From positions 1 to 57,682 of the forward strand of contig JAEWRI010000040.1 of NCBI GenBank assembly GCA_023460085.1: 57,682 nucleotides of DNA. Reading direction: 5' to 3'. The first letter of the stretch is position 1. Every line of letters starts with the position of its first letter. The notes beneath the pieces were generated by a model. The model made no database searches. It was not told the DNA's origin and was given only the letters and a program-made list of their open reading frames with translations. Shown here one piece after another: positions 17,009 to 25,444 of this stretch. Both the position numbers and the translations under genes were made by a program. The DNA comes from Bacillota bacterium. GTDB taxonomy: Bacteria; Bacillota; Clostridia; Christensenellales; SZUA-584.

Positions 17009-17944
17009 ATGAAATATGAAAGCTTACGCAACGCATACGGTCAGAAGCTCGCCGAACTGGGCAAAACCAATAAAGACATCGTCGCGTTGGAGGCGGATCT
17101 CGGCAAATCCACGATGAGCTGCGTATTCGAGGCGGCGTATCCGGACCGGTTTTTTGAGATGAACATCGCGGAGCAGAACATGGCGACCTTCGCGGGCGGC
17201 CTGTCCCTCACGGGCAAAATCCCGTTCATCCATTCTTTCGCGGTATTCTCCTCCAGCCGCTGCTTCGAGCAGCTGCGCCAGTGCATCGGCGTCGGCAAGC
17301 TCAACGTCAAGGTGTGCGGCTCCAGCGCCGGCCTCTCGGACTTCGGCGACGGTGCGACACACCAGTGCATTGAAGACATCGCCACGATGCGCGTCATCCC
17401 CGGCATGGTCGTGCTGGAGCCGGTGGACGCCAATCAGGTGCGGGCGATGCTGGACACCATCGTTGCGTATCACGGCCCGGTCTACTTCCGCACCAACCGC
17501 AACGATCTGCCGGTGCTTACGCCGGAGGACGAGAAATTCGAGATCGGCAAAATCTACACGGCTCGGGATGGCAAGGACGCCGTGGTATTCGCGTGCGGCG
17601 TGATGGTCTCCATCGCGCTGGAAGCTGCGGAGCTGCTGGCAAAGGACGGCATCTCGCTGAAGGTGCTCAATGTCAGCACGCTAAAGCCGCTCGACAGCGC
17701 TTATATCCGCAGCTTCACGAAGGGAATGCGCGCGGTCGTCACGGCGGAAGAGCATTCCATCGTAGGCGGGCTCAACAGCGTCGTTTGTCAGGCACTCGCG
17801 GGCAGCTATGTTGGGCCGGTAATACCCGTGGCGCTGAACGACGTATACGGCTTCTCCACACTCGACTACGGTACGCTGATGAAAGCCTTCGGCTTCACGC
17901 CGGAGCGCATTGCGGATGATATCAAAAAGGCGCTGGGCGCATAA
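17009..17944 (+). CDS. Transketolase, C-terminal subunit
   Basis: The 311-residue partner of the preceding gene has the pyrimidine-binding domain with catalytic Glu in N-I-A-E-Q-N-M (about 52). It also has the substrate-loop segment FGDGATHQCIED and a C-terminal transketolase domain with A-E-E-H-S-I-V-G-G-L. The heterodimer moves a two-carbon unit from a ketose to an aldose. A good GGAGG site precedes the start. Compared with the paralogue at 35480-36418 it has S-S-A-G-L-S in place of T-H-A-G-L-T near the active site, which may reflect a different acceptor or donor. Confidence 0.93.
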   Translation: MKYESLRNAYGQKLAELGKTNKDIVALEADLGKSTMSCVFEAAYPDRFFEMNIAEQNMATFAGGLSLTGKIPFIHSFAVFSSSRCFEQLRQCIGVGKLNVKVCGSSAGLSDFGDGATHQCIEDIATMRVIPGMVVLEPVDANQVRAMLDTIVAYHGPVYFRTNRNDLPVLTPEDEKFEIGKIYTARDGKDAVVFACGVMVSIALEAAELLAKDGISLKVLNVSTLKPLDSAYIRSFTKGMRAVVTAEEHSIVGGLNSVVCQALAGSYVGPVIPVALNDVYGFSTLDYGTLMKAFGFTPERIADDIKKALGA

Positions 17945-17961
17945 ACGAAAGGGGATTTAAA

Positions 17962-19482
17962 ATGTCGGACTTTCAGAAACTGAAGTATTTTGCGGGCGGA
18001 CAATGGCTGGAATCCAAAACGGACAAATACATGGACATATACAACCCGAGCACAGGCGAAGTCATCGCCCAGACGCCCTGCTGCACATCGGAAGAAGTGG
18101 AAGCCGCTATCGCGGCGGCAAACGCGGCATTTCCCGCGTGGTCACAGACGCCCGTCATGAAGCGCGTACAGGTGCTCTACAACTTCCGCGATCTGCTCAA
18201 CAAGCACATGGATGAACTGACTTACATCGTGGCGCGAGAGCACGGCAAGGTCTGGAGCGAAGCCGAGGGCGATATCCTCAAGGTGAAGGAACCCGTCGAG
18301 CTGGCATGCGGCACACCCACGCTGGTGATGGGTGAGTCGCTGATGAACACCTCCACGGGATATGACACCGTGCTGCACCGCGAGCCGGTGGGCGTATTTG
18401 CCGGCATCGTGCCTTTCAACTTTCCCGGCATGATCCCGATGGGCTGGATGGCTCCGCTGTGTATTGCCACGGGCAACACCATGGTGCTGAAGGCCGCTTC
18501 GATGACGCCCATGACCGCCATGCGTTTAACGGAGCTCTGGCAGGAAGCCGGGCTGCCCGCAGGCGTGCTGAATATCGTCACCTGCAGCCGCAGGGAAGCG
18601 GAAATCTTCCTCACGCACCCGGATGTTAAGGGCGTCACCTTCGTGGGCTCCACATCCGTCGGCCTGCACATCTATTCCACCGCGGCGGCGCATGGCAAGC
18701 GCGTTCAGGCGCTATGCGAAGCCAAGAACCATGGTCTGGTGATGGAGGACGCGGCGCTGGAGCGCGCGGCGCGCGGCATCATCAACTCTTCGTTCGGCTG
18801 CGCGGGAGAGCGTTGCATGGCGCTGCCCGTCATCGTGGCGCATGAGGACATTGCCGACAAGCTGGTGGAGCTGCTGGTGAAGTATGCCAAAGAGCTCAAA
18901 ATCGGCCCCGCATATGACAAAGAGTCCAGGCTGGGGCCCGTGGTCACCGAGGCACACCGCAAGTTCGTGCTGAACTGGATAGAGAAGGGCATTCAGGAGG
19001 GCGCGGAGCTCGTGCTGGACGGCCGCAAGGCTACCGTCCCCGGTTTCGAAAACGGCTTCTACTTAGGACCCACGATCTTCGACCACGTCACGCCCGACAT
19101 GACCGCAGGCGACGAAGAAATCTTCGGGCCGGTGGTCTGCGTCAAGCGTGTAAAGAGCTTCGACGAGGGCATCGAGCTTATGAATCGCAACCGCTTTGCC
19201 AACGGTTCCGTTATCTATACGCAAAGCGGCTACTATGCCCGCGAATTCGCCCGGCGTACGCACGGCGGCATGGTGGGCGTCAATGTCGGCATCCCGGTGC
19301 CGGTGGGCATATTCCCCTTCTCGGGCCACAAGAACTCCTTCTTCGGCGATCTGCACGCGCTGGGCAAGGACGGCGTGAAGTTCTTCACCGAGACCAAGTG
19401 CGTCACCTCCATCTGGTTCGACGAGCACGAGAAGAAGAAGACCTCGGTCGATACCTGGGACGGCTCTGTGGGCGGCCGCTGA
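17962..19482 (+). CDS. CoA-acylating methylmalonate-semialdehyde dehydrogenase-type aldehyde dehydrogenase
   Basis: This 506-residue aldehyde dehydrogenase resembles MmsA/IolA. These use NAD and CoA to convert (methyl)malonate semialdehyde to an acyl-CoA. Catalytic Cys is in GCAGERCMA (about 280), and the N-H-G-L-V-M-E-D-A strand corresponds to the family's N-H-x-x-V-x-x-D-A pattern. The cofactor region includes PFNFPGMIPMGW and TFVGSTSVG, and the last part T-K-C-V-T-S-I-W is typical. No inositol genes are nearby, so the substrate may be another short semialdehyde formed by the transketolase or dehydrogenase steps. A terminator follows. Confidence 0.9.
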   Translation: MSDFQKLKYFAGGQWLESKTDKYMDIYNPSTGEVIAQTPCCTSEEVEAAIAAANAAFPAWSQTPVMKRVQVLYNFRDLLNKHMDELTYIVAREHGKVWSEAEGDILKVKEPVELACGTPTLVMGESLMNTSTGYDTVLHREPVGVFAGIVPFNFPGMIPMGWMAPLCIATGNTMVLKAASMTPMTAMRLTELWQEAGLPAGVLNIVTCSRREAEIFLTHPDVKGVTFVGSTSVGLHIYSTAAAHGKRVQALCEAKNHGLVMEDAALERAARGIINSSFGCAGERCMALPVIVAHEDIADKLVELLVKYAKELKIGPAYDKESRLGPVVTEAHRKFVLNWIEKGIQEGAELVLDGRKATVPGFENGFYLGPTIFDHVTPDMTAGDEEIFGPVVCVKRVKSFDEGIELMNRNRFANGSVIYTQSGYYAREFARRTHGGMVGVNVGIPVPVGIFPFSGHKNSFFGDLHALGKDGVKFFTETKCVTSIWFDEHEKKKTSVDTWDGSVGGR

Positions 19483-19522
19483 GCGCATCCTTCCAATACC
19501 AACAACTCCTTATTTTCACCAT

Positions 19523-19559
19523 GGGCTGCGGCACCGGCTGCAGCCCTGGCTTTTCTTTT
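19523..19559 (+). terminator. Rho-independent terminator after the transketolase operon
   Basis: GGGCTGC and GCAGCCC form a stem with a short GC-rich loop, followed by TGGC and TTTTCTTTT. It lies 40 nt after the aldehyde dehydrogenase stop. Confidence 0.7.
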
Positions 19560-19631
19560 CGCAACCAAACGGACGCGGTTTCACCCGGAAGCCGTCCACA
19601 AAAAAGACTGGCAAGGCGGGGAAAGCCATGT

Positions 19632-19637
19632 TATAAT
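19632..19637 (+). promoter_or_regulatory. Candidate -10 box for the SDR-epimerase pair
   Basis: A perfect TATAAT lies 62 bases before the SDR start and after the preceding terminator, so a new promoter is expected here. The -35 region (TGGCAA at 19609-19614) is weak. Confidence 0.4.
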
Positions 19638-19699
19638 CGTACACGAACCGATTTTCGAACATGTTTTTCCGCAAAATAAAAACAGAAAGAGGCCTCTTT

Positions 19700-20419
19700 A
19701 TGAAAGAACTGGTCGTCATTACCGGCGCAAGCTCCGGCATTGGCAGCGAGCTTGCCAAACGTTTTTCCGCGGAAGGACATCCGCTGCTGCTTCTCGCGCG
19801 GAGGAAGCAGGACATGCAATCGCTTTCGCTGCCGGACTGCCTCTGCGAAGCAGTCGACATCCTCGACTTGGACGCCTACAGAGCAGCGGTTCGCAACGCC
19901 GAGGCACGCTACGGCAGAACGGGCCTGCTCATTAACAACGCGGGCGTGATGCTGCTGGGCGACTCCTGGGTGCAGGACGTTGACGAATGGCACCGCATGG
20001 TGGACGTTAACGTCAAAGGCGTTATGAATGGCTTCTCCCTGGTTCTGCCCGATATGGTGGCGCGGCGGGGCGGCACCATCGTCAGCATCAGCTCCATCGC
20101 AGGCCGCAAGACGTTCGGTCAGCATGCGGCGTACTGCGCGTCCAAGTTTGCGGTGCACGCGCTCTCGGAGAGCGTACGCGAGGAGGTCTGCAAAGACAAC
20201 GTGCGTGTCATCGTAATAGGGCCCGGCGTTACGGATACGGAGCTTTTGTCCCACACCACCAGCGACGCCATCAAAGAAAGCTATACCGGGTGGAAGCAGG
20301 AGATAGGCGGTGCGATGAGTCCCAAAACCGTCGCCGATACCGTTTATTTCGTATACAGCCAGCCGCAGAACGTCTGCATCCGCGAGGTGCTTTTGGCGCC
20401 CACGATGCAGCAGGGCTGA
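19700..20419 (+). CDS. Short-chain dehydrogenase/reductase
   Basis: This 239-residue classical SDR has the cofactor loop TGASSGIGS (about 8-16), NNAGVMLLG, and the catalytic Ser-Tyr-Lys in SSIAGRKTFGQHAAYCASK. It resembles the YdfG/serdh-like group that reduces hydroxy acids and semialdehydes. ATG 19700 is chosen because AAAGAGG stands eight bases before it; 13 upstream codons are open without a ribosome site. It is cotranscribed with the DUF4432 epimerase gene 18 nt downstream. Its proximity to the aldehyde dehydrogenase suggests a reductive branch for the same aldehyde, which is inference. Confidence 0.85.
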   Translation: MKELVVITGASSGIGSELAKRFSAEGHPLLLLARRKQDMQSLSLPDCLCEAVDILDLDAYRAAVRNAEARYGRTGLLINNAGVMLLGDSWVQDVDEWHRMVDVNVKGVMNGFSLVLPDMVARRGGTIVSISSIAGRKTFGQHAAYCASKFAVHALSESVREEVCKDNVRVIVIGPGVTDTELLSHTTSDAIKESYTGWKQEIGGAMSPKTVADTVYFVYSQPQNVCIREVLLAPTMQQG

Positions 20420-20437
20420 CGGACAGGAGGATAAACT

Positions 20438-21490
20438 GTGGCAACACTTTTTAATCGTACCTATACCCGGCACGAGCTGATGAAGTACATCGGCGATGTC
20501 TCTCAGGTTGCCGACGCGCGCCAAAGCAAATTGACCTCCGGGCGCGCACAAGGCGTCTCGGTGATCGATGTCGTTACGGGCGGCGGTCTTTGCGTATCGA
20601 TACTGCCCGATCGCGGCATGGATATGGCATGGGCCAGCTGCAGAGGCATCCCGTTTTCGTGCGTTACCAAAACGGGCGTCGTCTCCCCCGCGTTTTATGA
20701 AAACGCAGGTTTGGGCTTCTTCCGCAGCTTTACGGCGGGGCTTTTAACCACCTGCGGCCTGACGCACACCGGCCCCGCGGGCGAGGACGCCGGCGAGCAG
20801 CTGGGCGTACACGGGCGCGTCAGCCACATCCCGGCGGAAGACGTTTCGGTGTATAAAGAATGGGAAGGTGACGACTTCGTGATGCGGATCCGCGGCAAGA
20901 TGCGCGAGGGCGCGTACTTCGCGGAGCAGCTGACGCTGACACGCACCGTCACTGCGGTGATGGGCGAAAATAAGCTGCGCATCAGCGACGTGGTGGAGAA
21001 CTGCGGTTATCGCGAATCCCCCTTCATGCTGCTGTATCATTTCAATTTCGGCCACCCGCTGGTCGGCCCGGATACGCGGCTGTACCATACACCTGCCGCC
21101 ATATCGCCCCGGGATGATGCCGCCCGCGCCGGTCTTGCCGCGTGCGAAACCTTCCACGCGCCGGAACCCGGTTATCAGGAGCAGGTGTTCTTTTACGACA
21201 TGGCACCCCAAAGCGATACCGTGCGTGCGTGCCTGTATAACGAAAAGCTCGGCATGGGCGTAACCGTTTCGTACCTCAAGAGCCAGCTGCCCAATTTCAC
21301 GGAGTGGAAGCACATGGGCGAAGGAGAATATATCGTGGGCATGGAGCCCTGCACCAACCCGCCTATCGGGCGCAGCGCGGCGCGTGCGCGCGGCGAGCTG
21401 CAGTTTCTGCAGCCGGGTGATCAGCGCCGTTTTGATATCGAGTTGGGTGTGGTGGACGGAAGGGAAGCGCTGGACGCGCTGTTTGCATAG
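20438..21490 (+). CDS. DUF4432 aldose 1-epimerase-like protein, GTG start
   Basis: The 350-residue protein belongs to the DUF4432 branch of the galactose-mutarotase fold. Recognisable parts are V-L-P/I-L-P-D-R-G-M-D-M near the N-terminus, E-Q-L-G-V-H-G-R-V-S-H-I-P with a likely catalytic His, L-L-Y-H-F-N-F-G-H-P, and the terminal G-M-E-P-C-T-N-P-P. It starts with GTG, supported by AGGAGG seven bases upstream. Members are assumed to interconvert anomers of sugars or sugar phosphates and often accompany sugar catabolic operons. The gene ends before a bidirectional terminator. Confidence 0.85.
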   Translation: MATLFNRTYTRHELMKYIGDVSQVADARQSKLTSGRAQGVSVIDVVTGGGLCVSILPDRGMDMAWASCRGIPFSCVTKTGVVSPAFYENAGLGFFRSFTAGLLTTCGLTHTGPAGEDAGEQLGVHGRVSHIPAEDVSVYKEWEGDDFVMRIRGKMREGAYFAEQLTLTRTVTAVMGENKLRISDVVENCGYRESPFMLLYHFNFGHPLVGPDTRLYHTPAAISPRDDAARAGLAACETFHAPEPGYQEQVFFYDMAPQSDTVRACLYNEKLGMGVTVSYLKSQLPNFTEWKHMGEGEYIVGMEPCTNPPIGRSAARARGELQFLQPGDQRRFDIELGVVDGREALDALFA

Positions 21491-21516
21491 CCACGGTCCG
21501 GATTCCGAATCCAACA

Positions 21517-21553
21517 GGGGCTGCCGGTTTATATATCGGCAGCCCCTTGCTTT
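21517..21553. terminator. Bidirectional terminator between convergent operons
   Basis: GGGGCTGCCG and CGGCAGCCCC form a long stem around an AT-rich loop, followed by TTGCTTT on the plus strand. It separates the DUF4432 gene from the minus-strand TIM-barrel gene that ends at 21559. Confidence 0.8.
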
Positions 21554-21558
21554 ACGCT

Positions 21559-22521
21559 CTATTCGATGCCAAACGCCCGGTTCTGCGCGCTGACCGCTGC
21601 CCGCAGCTCCTCCAGCGATTTGGCGCTGAGTTCGTATACCAGATGCTCCGGCTGCACCGCTTCCAGCACCCGCAATATCGCCCCATCCTCGAAAGGCCTG
21701 TGCGGATCCATTGCGCCCACATGCTTCATCGCCGTTATCAGCCGGGGGATGAACTCCATCCCGGCGTCAAAGCTGCCTAAGATGCGCCGCGTACCCGTAA
21801 TGGAGCTGTTCAGGTGAACGGTACGGATATGCCGCTGTGCTTCGCCCAAATCCTTCAGTCGTTGCAGTATATAATCCACCGCTTCCTTTTCATCCGCGAG
21901 GCCGGGATTCGTGTTCATCAGATGGCTGATGTCCAATACGAAGCCCTTGCGCGGATACGTTACGCGCTCCAGCAGCTTCATCGCCACCCCGGCCTCCAGA
22001 AACGTGAGGCCAGGCAGCCAGTGGTTTTCAAACCGCAGCTCGAAGCTCTCCGGCACACCACGCAGCGCTTCGTTGAGCATTTCGATGTAAGCATCGGCTA
22101 TCTCCGTATCGGTATACGGAAATTCGCCGCTGTAACAGTGCGCCAGCTCCGAATGGCTCACATGCACCACCGCATACCGAACACCCATGCGCGCCGCATC
22201 AAGGAACTCCCCGTGCCGCTGTTGTACGAATTCCTCCCGCGTGTCCGCGAAATAATAGCCGCGCCAGTTCTCCCGGCTGTCGAACTGCCTTCGCAGCGCA
22301 TCCATATCGACGCGCCAGAAGTCGAGAAACGTGGGCCAGTAAGGCATATGCCTGCCCTTCACCGCCTCCATCGGCACCGCGTCCTCCTGCGGGTTCTCCC
22401 AGCGCATCAGCTCCAACCCGTCCAAGCGGTGCTCCGTCAGGAAAGCGCGCACGTTCTCCGCGCTCCCGTCAAACTTTTGAATACTGTATTCATCGTCAGA
22501 AAAACTGAGCAGTCTGTCCAT
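21559..22521 (-). CDS. Xylose-isomerase-like TIM-barrel protein
   Basis: The 320-residue protein resembles AP-endonuclease-2/xylose-isomerase superfamily barrels. Probable metal ligands lie in V-V-H-V-S-H-S-E, L-R-F-E-N-H-W, L-D-I-S-H-L-M, V-H-L-N-S and the C-terminal Y-E-L-S. It is the last gene of the cobalamin-riboswitch operon, 22 nt after a COG0523 GTPase gene. Sugar isomerase function is usual for the fold, but the operon is not otherwise a sugar operon. Related barrels also act on amino-acid and tetrapyrrole-like metabolites. Function unknown. Confidence 0.7.
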   Translation of the reverse strand: MDRLLSFSDDEYSIQKFDGSAENVRAFLTEHRLDGLELMRWENPQEDAVPMEAVKGRHMPYWPTFLDFWRVDMDALRRQFDSRENWRGYYFADTREEFVQQRHGEFLDAARMGVRYAVVHVSHSELAHCYSGEFPYTDTEIADAYIEMLNEALRGVPESFELRFENHWLPGLTFLEAGVAMKLLERVTYPRKGFVLDISHLMNTNPGLADEKEAVDYILQRLKDLGEAQRHIRTVHLNSSITGTRRILGSFDAGMEFIPRLITAMKHVGAMDPHRPFEDGAILRVLEAVQPEHLVYELSAKSLEELRAAVSAQNRAFGIE

Positions 22522-22543
22522 CCGTTTCCTTTCAGCGCCTCCC

Positions 22544-23638
22544 TCAGCCCACTACGTCCGCATATCGGTAACTCGGCGAGGGTCTGCCCGGGCTTAGGCA
22601 GTTGACCGCAACCGGCTGAAAGCACACGCTGCCGCCGCACGCCTTTAAAACCGCATCCAGCACAATGGCTTTCAGTGTCTCAGGGCTGGTCTGCACGCGC
22701 GCGTTGAGTATCAGCTGCGCCTCGGTTGCCGTCCCGGCGTCACCGCGCAATTCCAACGTCTGCGCCCTTCCGGTGATGTTCCCCGCCAGATGATTCCGCT
22801 CCGAGCTGAGCCATAGCTTCACATGCCCCACAGGCAATTCCATCGCGTCAAAGCGTGTAGCCAGCCCTGCCAGCAGTCTTTCCGCAAAGACGTTCCAATC
22901 CGGCGCTTCACATTTCAGCAGCGCCTTCATATTCAGCCAGCCCAGCACCGCTTCGCCCCGCGCGTATATGTCGTAGTCCACCTGCGCGATATGCGTTCCG
23001 GCTTCCCCAGCCTGCTCCGACAGCGCCATCCATTCCTCCAGCCTGGCCCCGGTTTTGGCGCTTATCGCCATCACGTGCGCCAGCGGCCACTGCCTTAAGC
23101 AGCGCGCCTCCAGCGTCCCCACGGCCTCCGGCAGAAGCAGTTCCGTCTTGTTGATCAAAATTACGTCCGCTTCCTCCAGTTGCTTGCGAAGAATATAAAG
23201 CGCGCTTTCCTCCAAGCCGGAGTCACGGCCGTCCAGCAGAACCGCCAGCTTGTCCGTATCGACAAGCACCGTAAGCGGCGCAACCTCCAGCGTTTCCCGG
23301 CAGCGCTGCTTGACAGGCTGCAGTATGGTCGCCGAAAGGTCGGTACAACTGCCCACCGGTTCTGCCAGTATCAAATCCGCACCCGAGTCCTTCAGCGCTT
23401 CCGCGGCGCGCAGCATCCCATCGAAGTTGCAGCAGAAGCAGCTTCCGCTGACCTCTTGTACCTGCACGCCCGCCGTACCAAGATACGCGGTGTCCACCAG
23501 TTCCGGCGCCTGATCGTTGGTAATGAGCCCGACGCATTTGCCGCGCTCCATCCAACGGCGGGCCGCCTCCCAGAGCAGCGTCGTCTTTCCCGCGCCCAGA
23601 AATCCGCCGACGAATATGATTTTAGCACGTTGCATCAT
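22544..23638 (-). CDS. G3E (COG0523/CobW-type) GTPase, metal-handling
   Basis: The 364-residue protein has Walker A (GGFLGAGKTT, about 11-20), the COG0523 metal motif GSCFCCNF (CxCC, about 65-72), switch segment I-L-A-E-P-V-G-S-C-T-D and guanine-recognition I-N-K-T-E. A C-terminal CobW-like domain of about 150 residues follows. COG0523 proteins move zinc, cobalt or iron to client enzymes using GTP. The start overlaps the aquaporin stop (ATGA), so the genes are translationally coupled. It is one of two such GTPases in the operon; this one has the complete CxCC site. Confidence 0.85.
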   Translation of the reverse strand: MMQRAKIIFVGGFLGAGKTTLLWEAARRWMERGKCVGLITNDQAPELVDTAYLGTAGVQVQEVSGSCFCCNFDGMLRAAEALKDSGADLILAEPVGSCTDLSATILQPVKQRCRETLEVAPLTVLVDTDKLAVLLDGRDSGLEESALYILRKQLEEADVILINKTELLLPEAVGTLEARCLRQWPLAHVMAISAKTGARLEEWMALSEQAGEAGTHIAQVDYDIYARGEAVLGWLNMKALLKCEAPDWNVFAERLLAGLATRFDAMELPVGHVKLWLSSERNHLAGNITGRAQTLELRGDAGTATEAQLILNARVQTSPETLKAIVLDAVLKACGGSVCFQPVAVNCLSPGRPSPSYRYADVVG

Positions 23639-24480
23639 TGCACGTCACCCCCCGATTCGACGTTGGCACAGCCACACCCGCAAGCCTCCGTCGCGCCCTT
23701 GAAAAGCCGCTGCAGGCCCCGCGTGAACAGCAGCGCCGCCGCCTGCCCGCCCAGCACGGGCGCAAGCATGTATACCCAAAAGAAGCCTCCGATGCCGTCC
23801 GGGAACGCGGCGCGCCCCCATCCGAACAGCCACGCGACCAGCCGCGGCGAAAAATCCCTCGCCGGATTGAGCCCCGCTTGTGTCAGCGGCGCCAGTACAC
23901 AGATGATTGCGGTAACGGTAAGCCCCACGAAGAGGGGTGTCATGTTATTATCCGGCCTTCCCACGTTGCAGCCTTCCGTCAGGGCGAATATGATCAACAC
24001 CAACACGAACGTCCCCAACGCTTCCGCGCCCATTGCCAGCGGCAGCGAAACCACCGCGGAGGAACCGGGTATCTGATAATACTCGCCGAACATCCGGGCC
24101 GTCAGTACGGAATCCGCCGAGCCGCGCACGATGCCGCCGGACTGCTCGAAGGACGCGATGGACGGGGAAAACAACGCATACAGCACCAATGCCGCGAAAA
24201 ACGCACCCAGAAACTGTCCCGCCAGATACGCGGGCAGCTTTCGGGCGGACATCCTCCCGCTGGCTGCCATCGCCAGCGAAACGGCAGGGTTGAGATGGGC
24301 GCAGGACAGATGCCGCGTCGCGTAGATCGCAAGCGTAACGCCCGTACCAAAAACGAAAGCAATCTGCAACAGCCCCTGCATCGCGTCAAACAACACCGAT
24401 ACCGCCACCACTCCGCAGCCGAAAAACACCAATATAAATGTTCCGAGCGCTTCGCCGACAAACTCGCGTATACTTTTCAT
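23635..24480 (-). CDS. Aquaglyceroporin (MIP family) with a Cys-rich C-terminal tail
   Basis: The 281-residue membrane channel has two NPA boxes, HLNPAVSL and GLNPARDF. The Asp after the second box and the F-G-W-G-R-A-A-F-P segment are typical of glycerol facilitators rather than strict water channels. Six membrane helices can be seen. The last about 20 residues are unusual: A-C-G-C-G-C-A-N-V with three close cysteines on the expected cytoplasmic side, a possible metal-binding or regulatory tail. It lies between two COG0523 GTPase genes and overlaps one of them. Possible solutes are small uncharged molecules such as glycerol, methanol, ammonia or metalloid hydroxides. None is proven. Confidence 0.88.
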   Translation of the reverse strand: MKSIREFVGEALGTFILVFFGCGVVAVSVLFDAMQGLLQIAFVFGTGVTLAIYATRHLSCAHLNPAVSLAMAASGRMSARKLPAYLAGQFLGAFFAALVLYALFSPSIASFEQSGGIVRGSADSVLTARMFGEYYQIPGSSAVVSLPLAMGAEALGTFVLVLIIFALTEGCNVGRPDNNMTPLFVGLTVTAIICVLAPLTQAGLNPARDFSPRLVAWLFGWGRAAFPDGIGGFFWVYMLAPVLGGQAAALLFTRGLQRLFKGATEACGCGCANVESGGDVQ

Positions 24481-24504
24481 TCCCCTGTCACCTTTCGCCG
24501 CGGG

Positions 24505-25431
24505 CTACTCGTCCCACTCTATCGCTTCGATATGCTGCGGATACCACTCCGCCGCCTTGCGGACGCCCGCCTCCATCGGCATCGCGCCCCCGGCCATCGC
24601 GACGAGTGTGTTGACATGCTGCGCTTCCCCTTCGTACGGGAGTATCTGCACGCGCGCACCCACGCAATCCACCAGCGCCGTACGTCCTTCCAGCCGCACG
24701 AACCCCTTTACGCGGTGGGTATCCTCTACGAACATCGCGAGAAACTTCTCCAGTTGCGCCAGCGTCATGGTCTCGCGCAGCACGATGCGCAGCTTCTGCA
24801 GACTCACGTCCTTCAGGTGATACGCCGGGCCGCCGCCTGCCTGCGCGGCTTCGTGCAGCCCTTCCAGCCAAGACAGTTTCACCTGTCCGTAAGTGGTGCG
24901 TCGAATTTGCGCGTCGGGCTTCACTTCCCGGATCAACGCCTCCGCTTCCGCCAGCGCCTCCTCCGGCACGAGATCCGTTTTGTTAAGCAGTACAAGGTCG
25001 CTCACCGACACCTGCTTGCGGCAGACGCGCGCGGTGATCAGCACCTTTTTGAAGCTGACCGCGTCCGCAAGGCAGACGCAGCCCATATACTCAATCTCCT
25101 GCGCGCCTTTGGCTTGTGCCAGCACCTTCTCAATATGGGTCGGGTCGGAGAGCCCGGAGGCTTCCACGAGTATGATGTCGGGTTGCTGTGCGGCGGCTCT
25201 TGCCAGCGCGTCTTCAAACTGATCCAGCCGGCACGAGCAGAATATGGAGCCGTTGTTGATCTCGTCCACCTGCGTGCCGGTTTCCCGGAGCAGCGCGCCG
25301 TCGATGCCTTCCCGGCCATACTCGTTGACGATGACGCGCAGCCGCAGCCCCGCCAGCTGTGGAATCAGCCCCTTCAAGAGCGTGGTTTTTCCGGCTCCCA
25401 GAAAGCCGGTGATCAGCCAGAGCTTCGCCAT
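24505..25431 (-). CDS. G3E (COG0523/CobW-type) GTPase with reduced metal motif
   Basis: The 308-residue paralogue of the gene at 22544 has Walker A GFLGAGKTT (about 9-17), V-N-E-Y-G, the motif region GSIFCSCR (CxC instead of CxCC, about 60-67), V-E-A-S-G-L-S-D and L-N-K-T-D. The missing third cysteine sets it apart from typical metallochaperones and from its neighbour. AGGAGG stands five bases before the ATG. It lies between the UroD-thioredoxin fusion and aquaporin genes, so the fusion protein is a reasonable client for metal delivery. That is inference. Confidence 0.83.
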   Translation of the reverse strand: MAKLWLITGFLGAGKTTLLKGLIPQLAGLRLRVIVNEYGREGIDGALLRETGTQVDEINNGSIFCSCRLDQFEDALARAAAQQPDIILVEASGLSDPTHIEKVLAQAKGAQEIEYMGCVCLADAVSFKKVLITARVCRKQVSVSDLVLLNKTDLVPEEALAEAEALIREVKPDAQIRRTTYGQVKLSWLEGLHEAAQAGGGPAYHLKDVSLQKLRIVLRETMTLAQLEKFLAMFVEDTHRVKGFVRLEGRTALVDCVGARVQILPYEGEAQHVNTLVAMAGGAMPMEAGVRKAAEWYPQHIEAIEWDE

Positions 25432-25444
25432 GGCGCCCTCCTGT

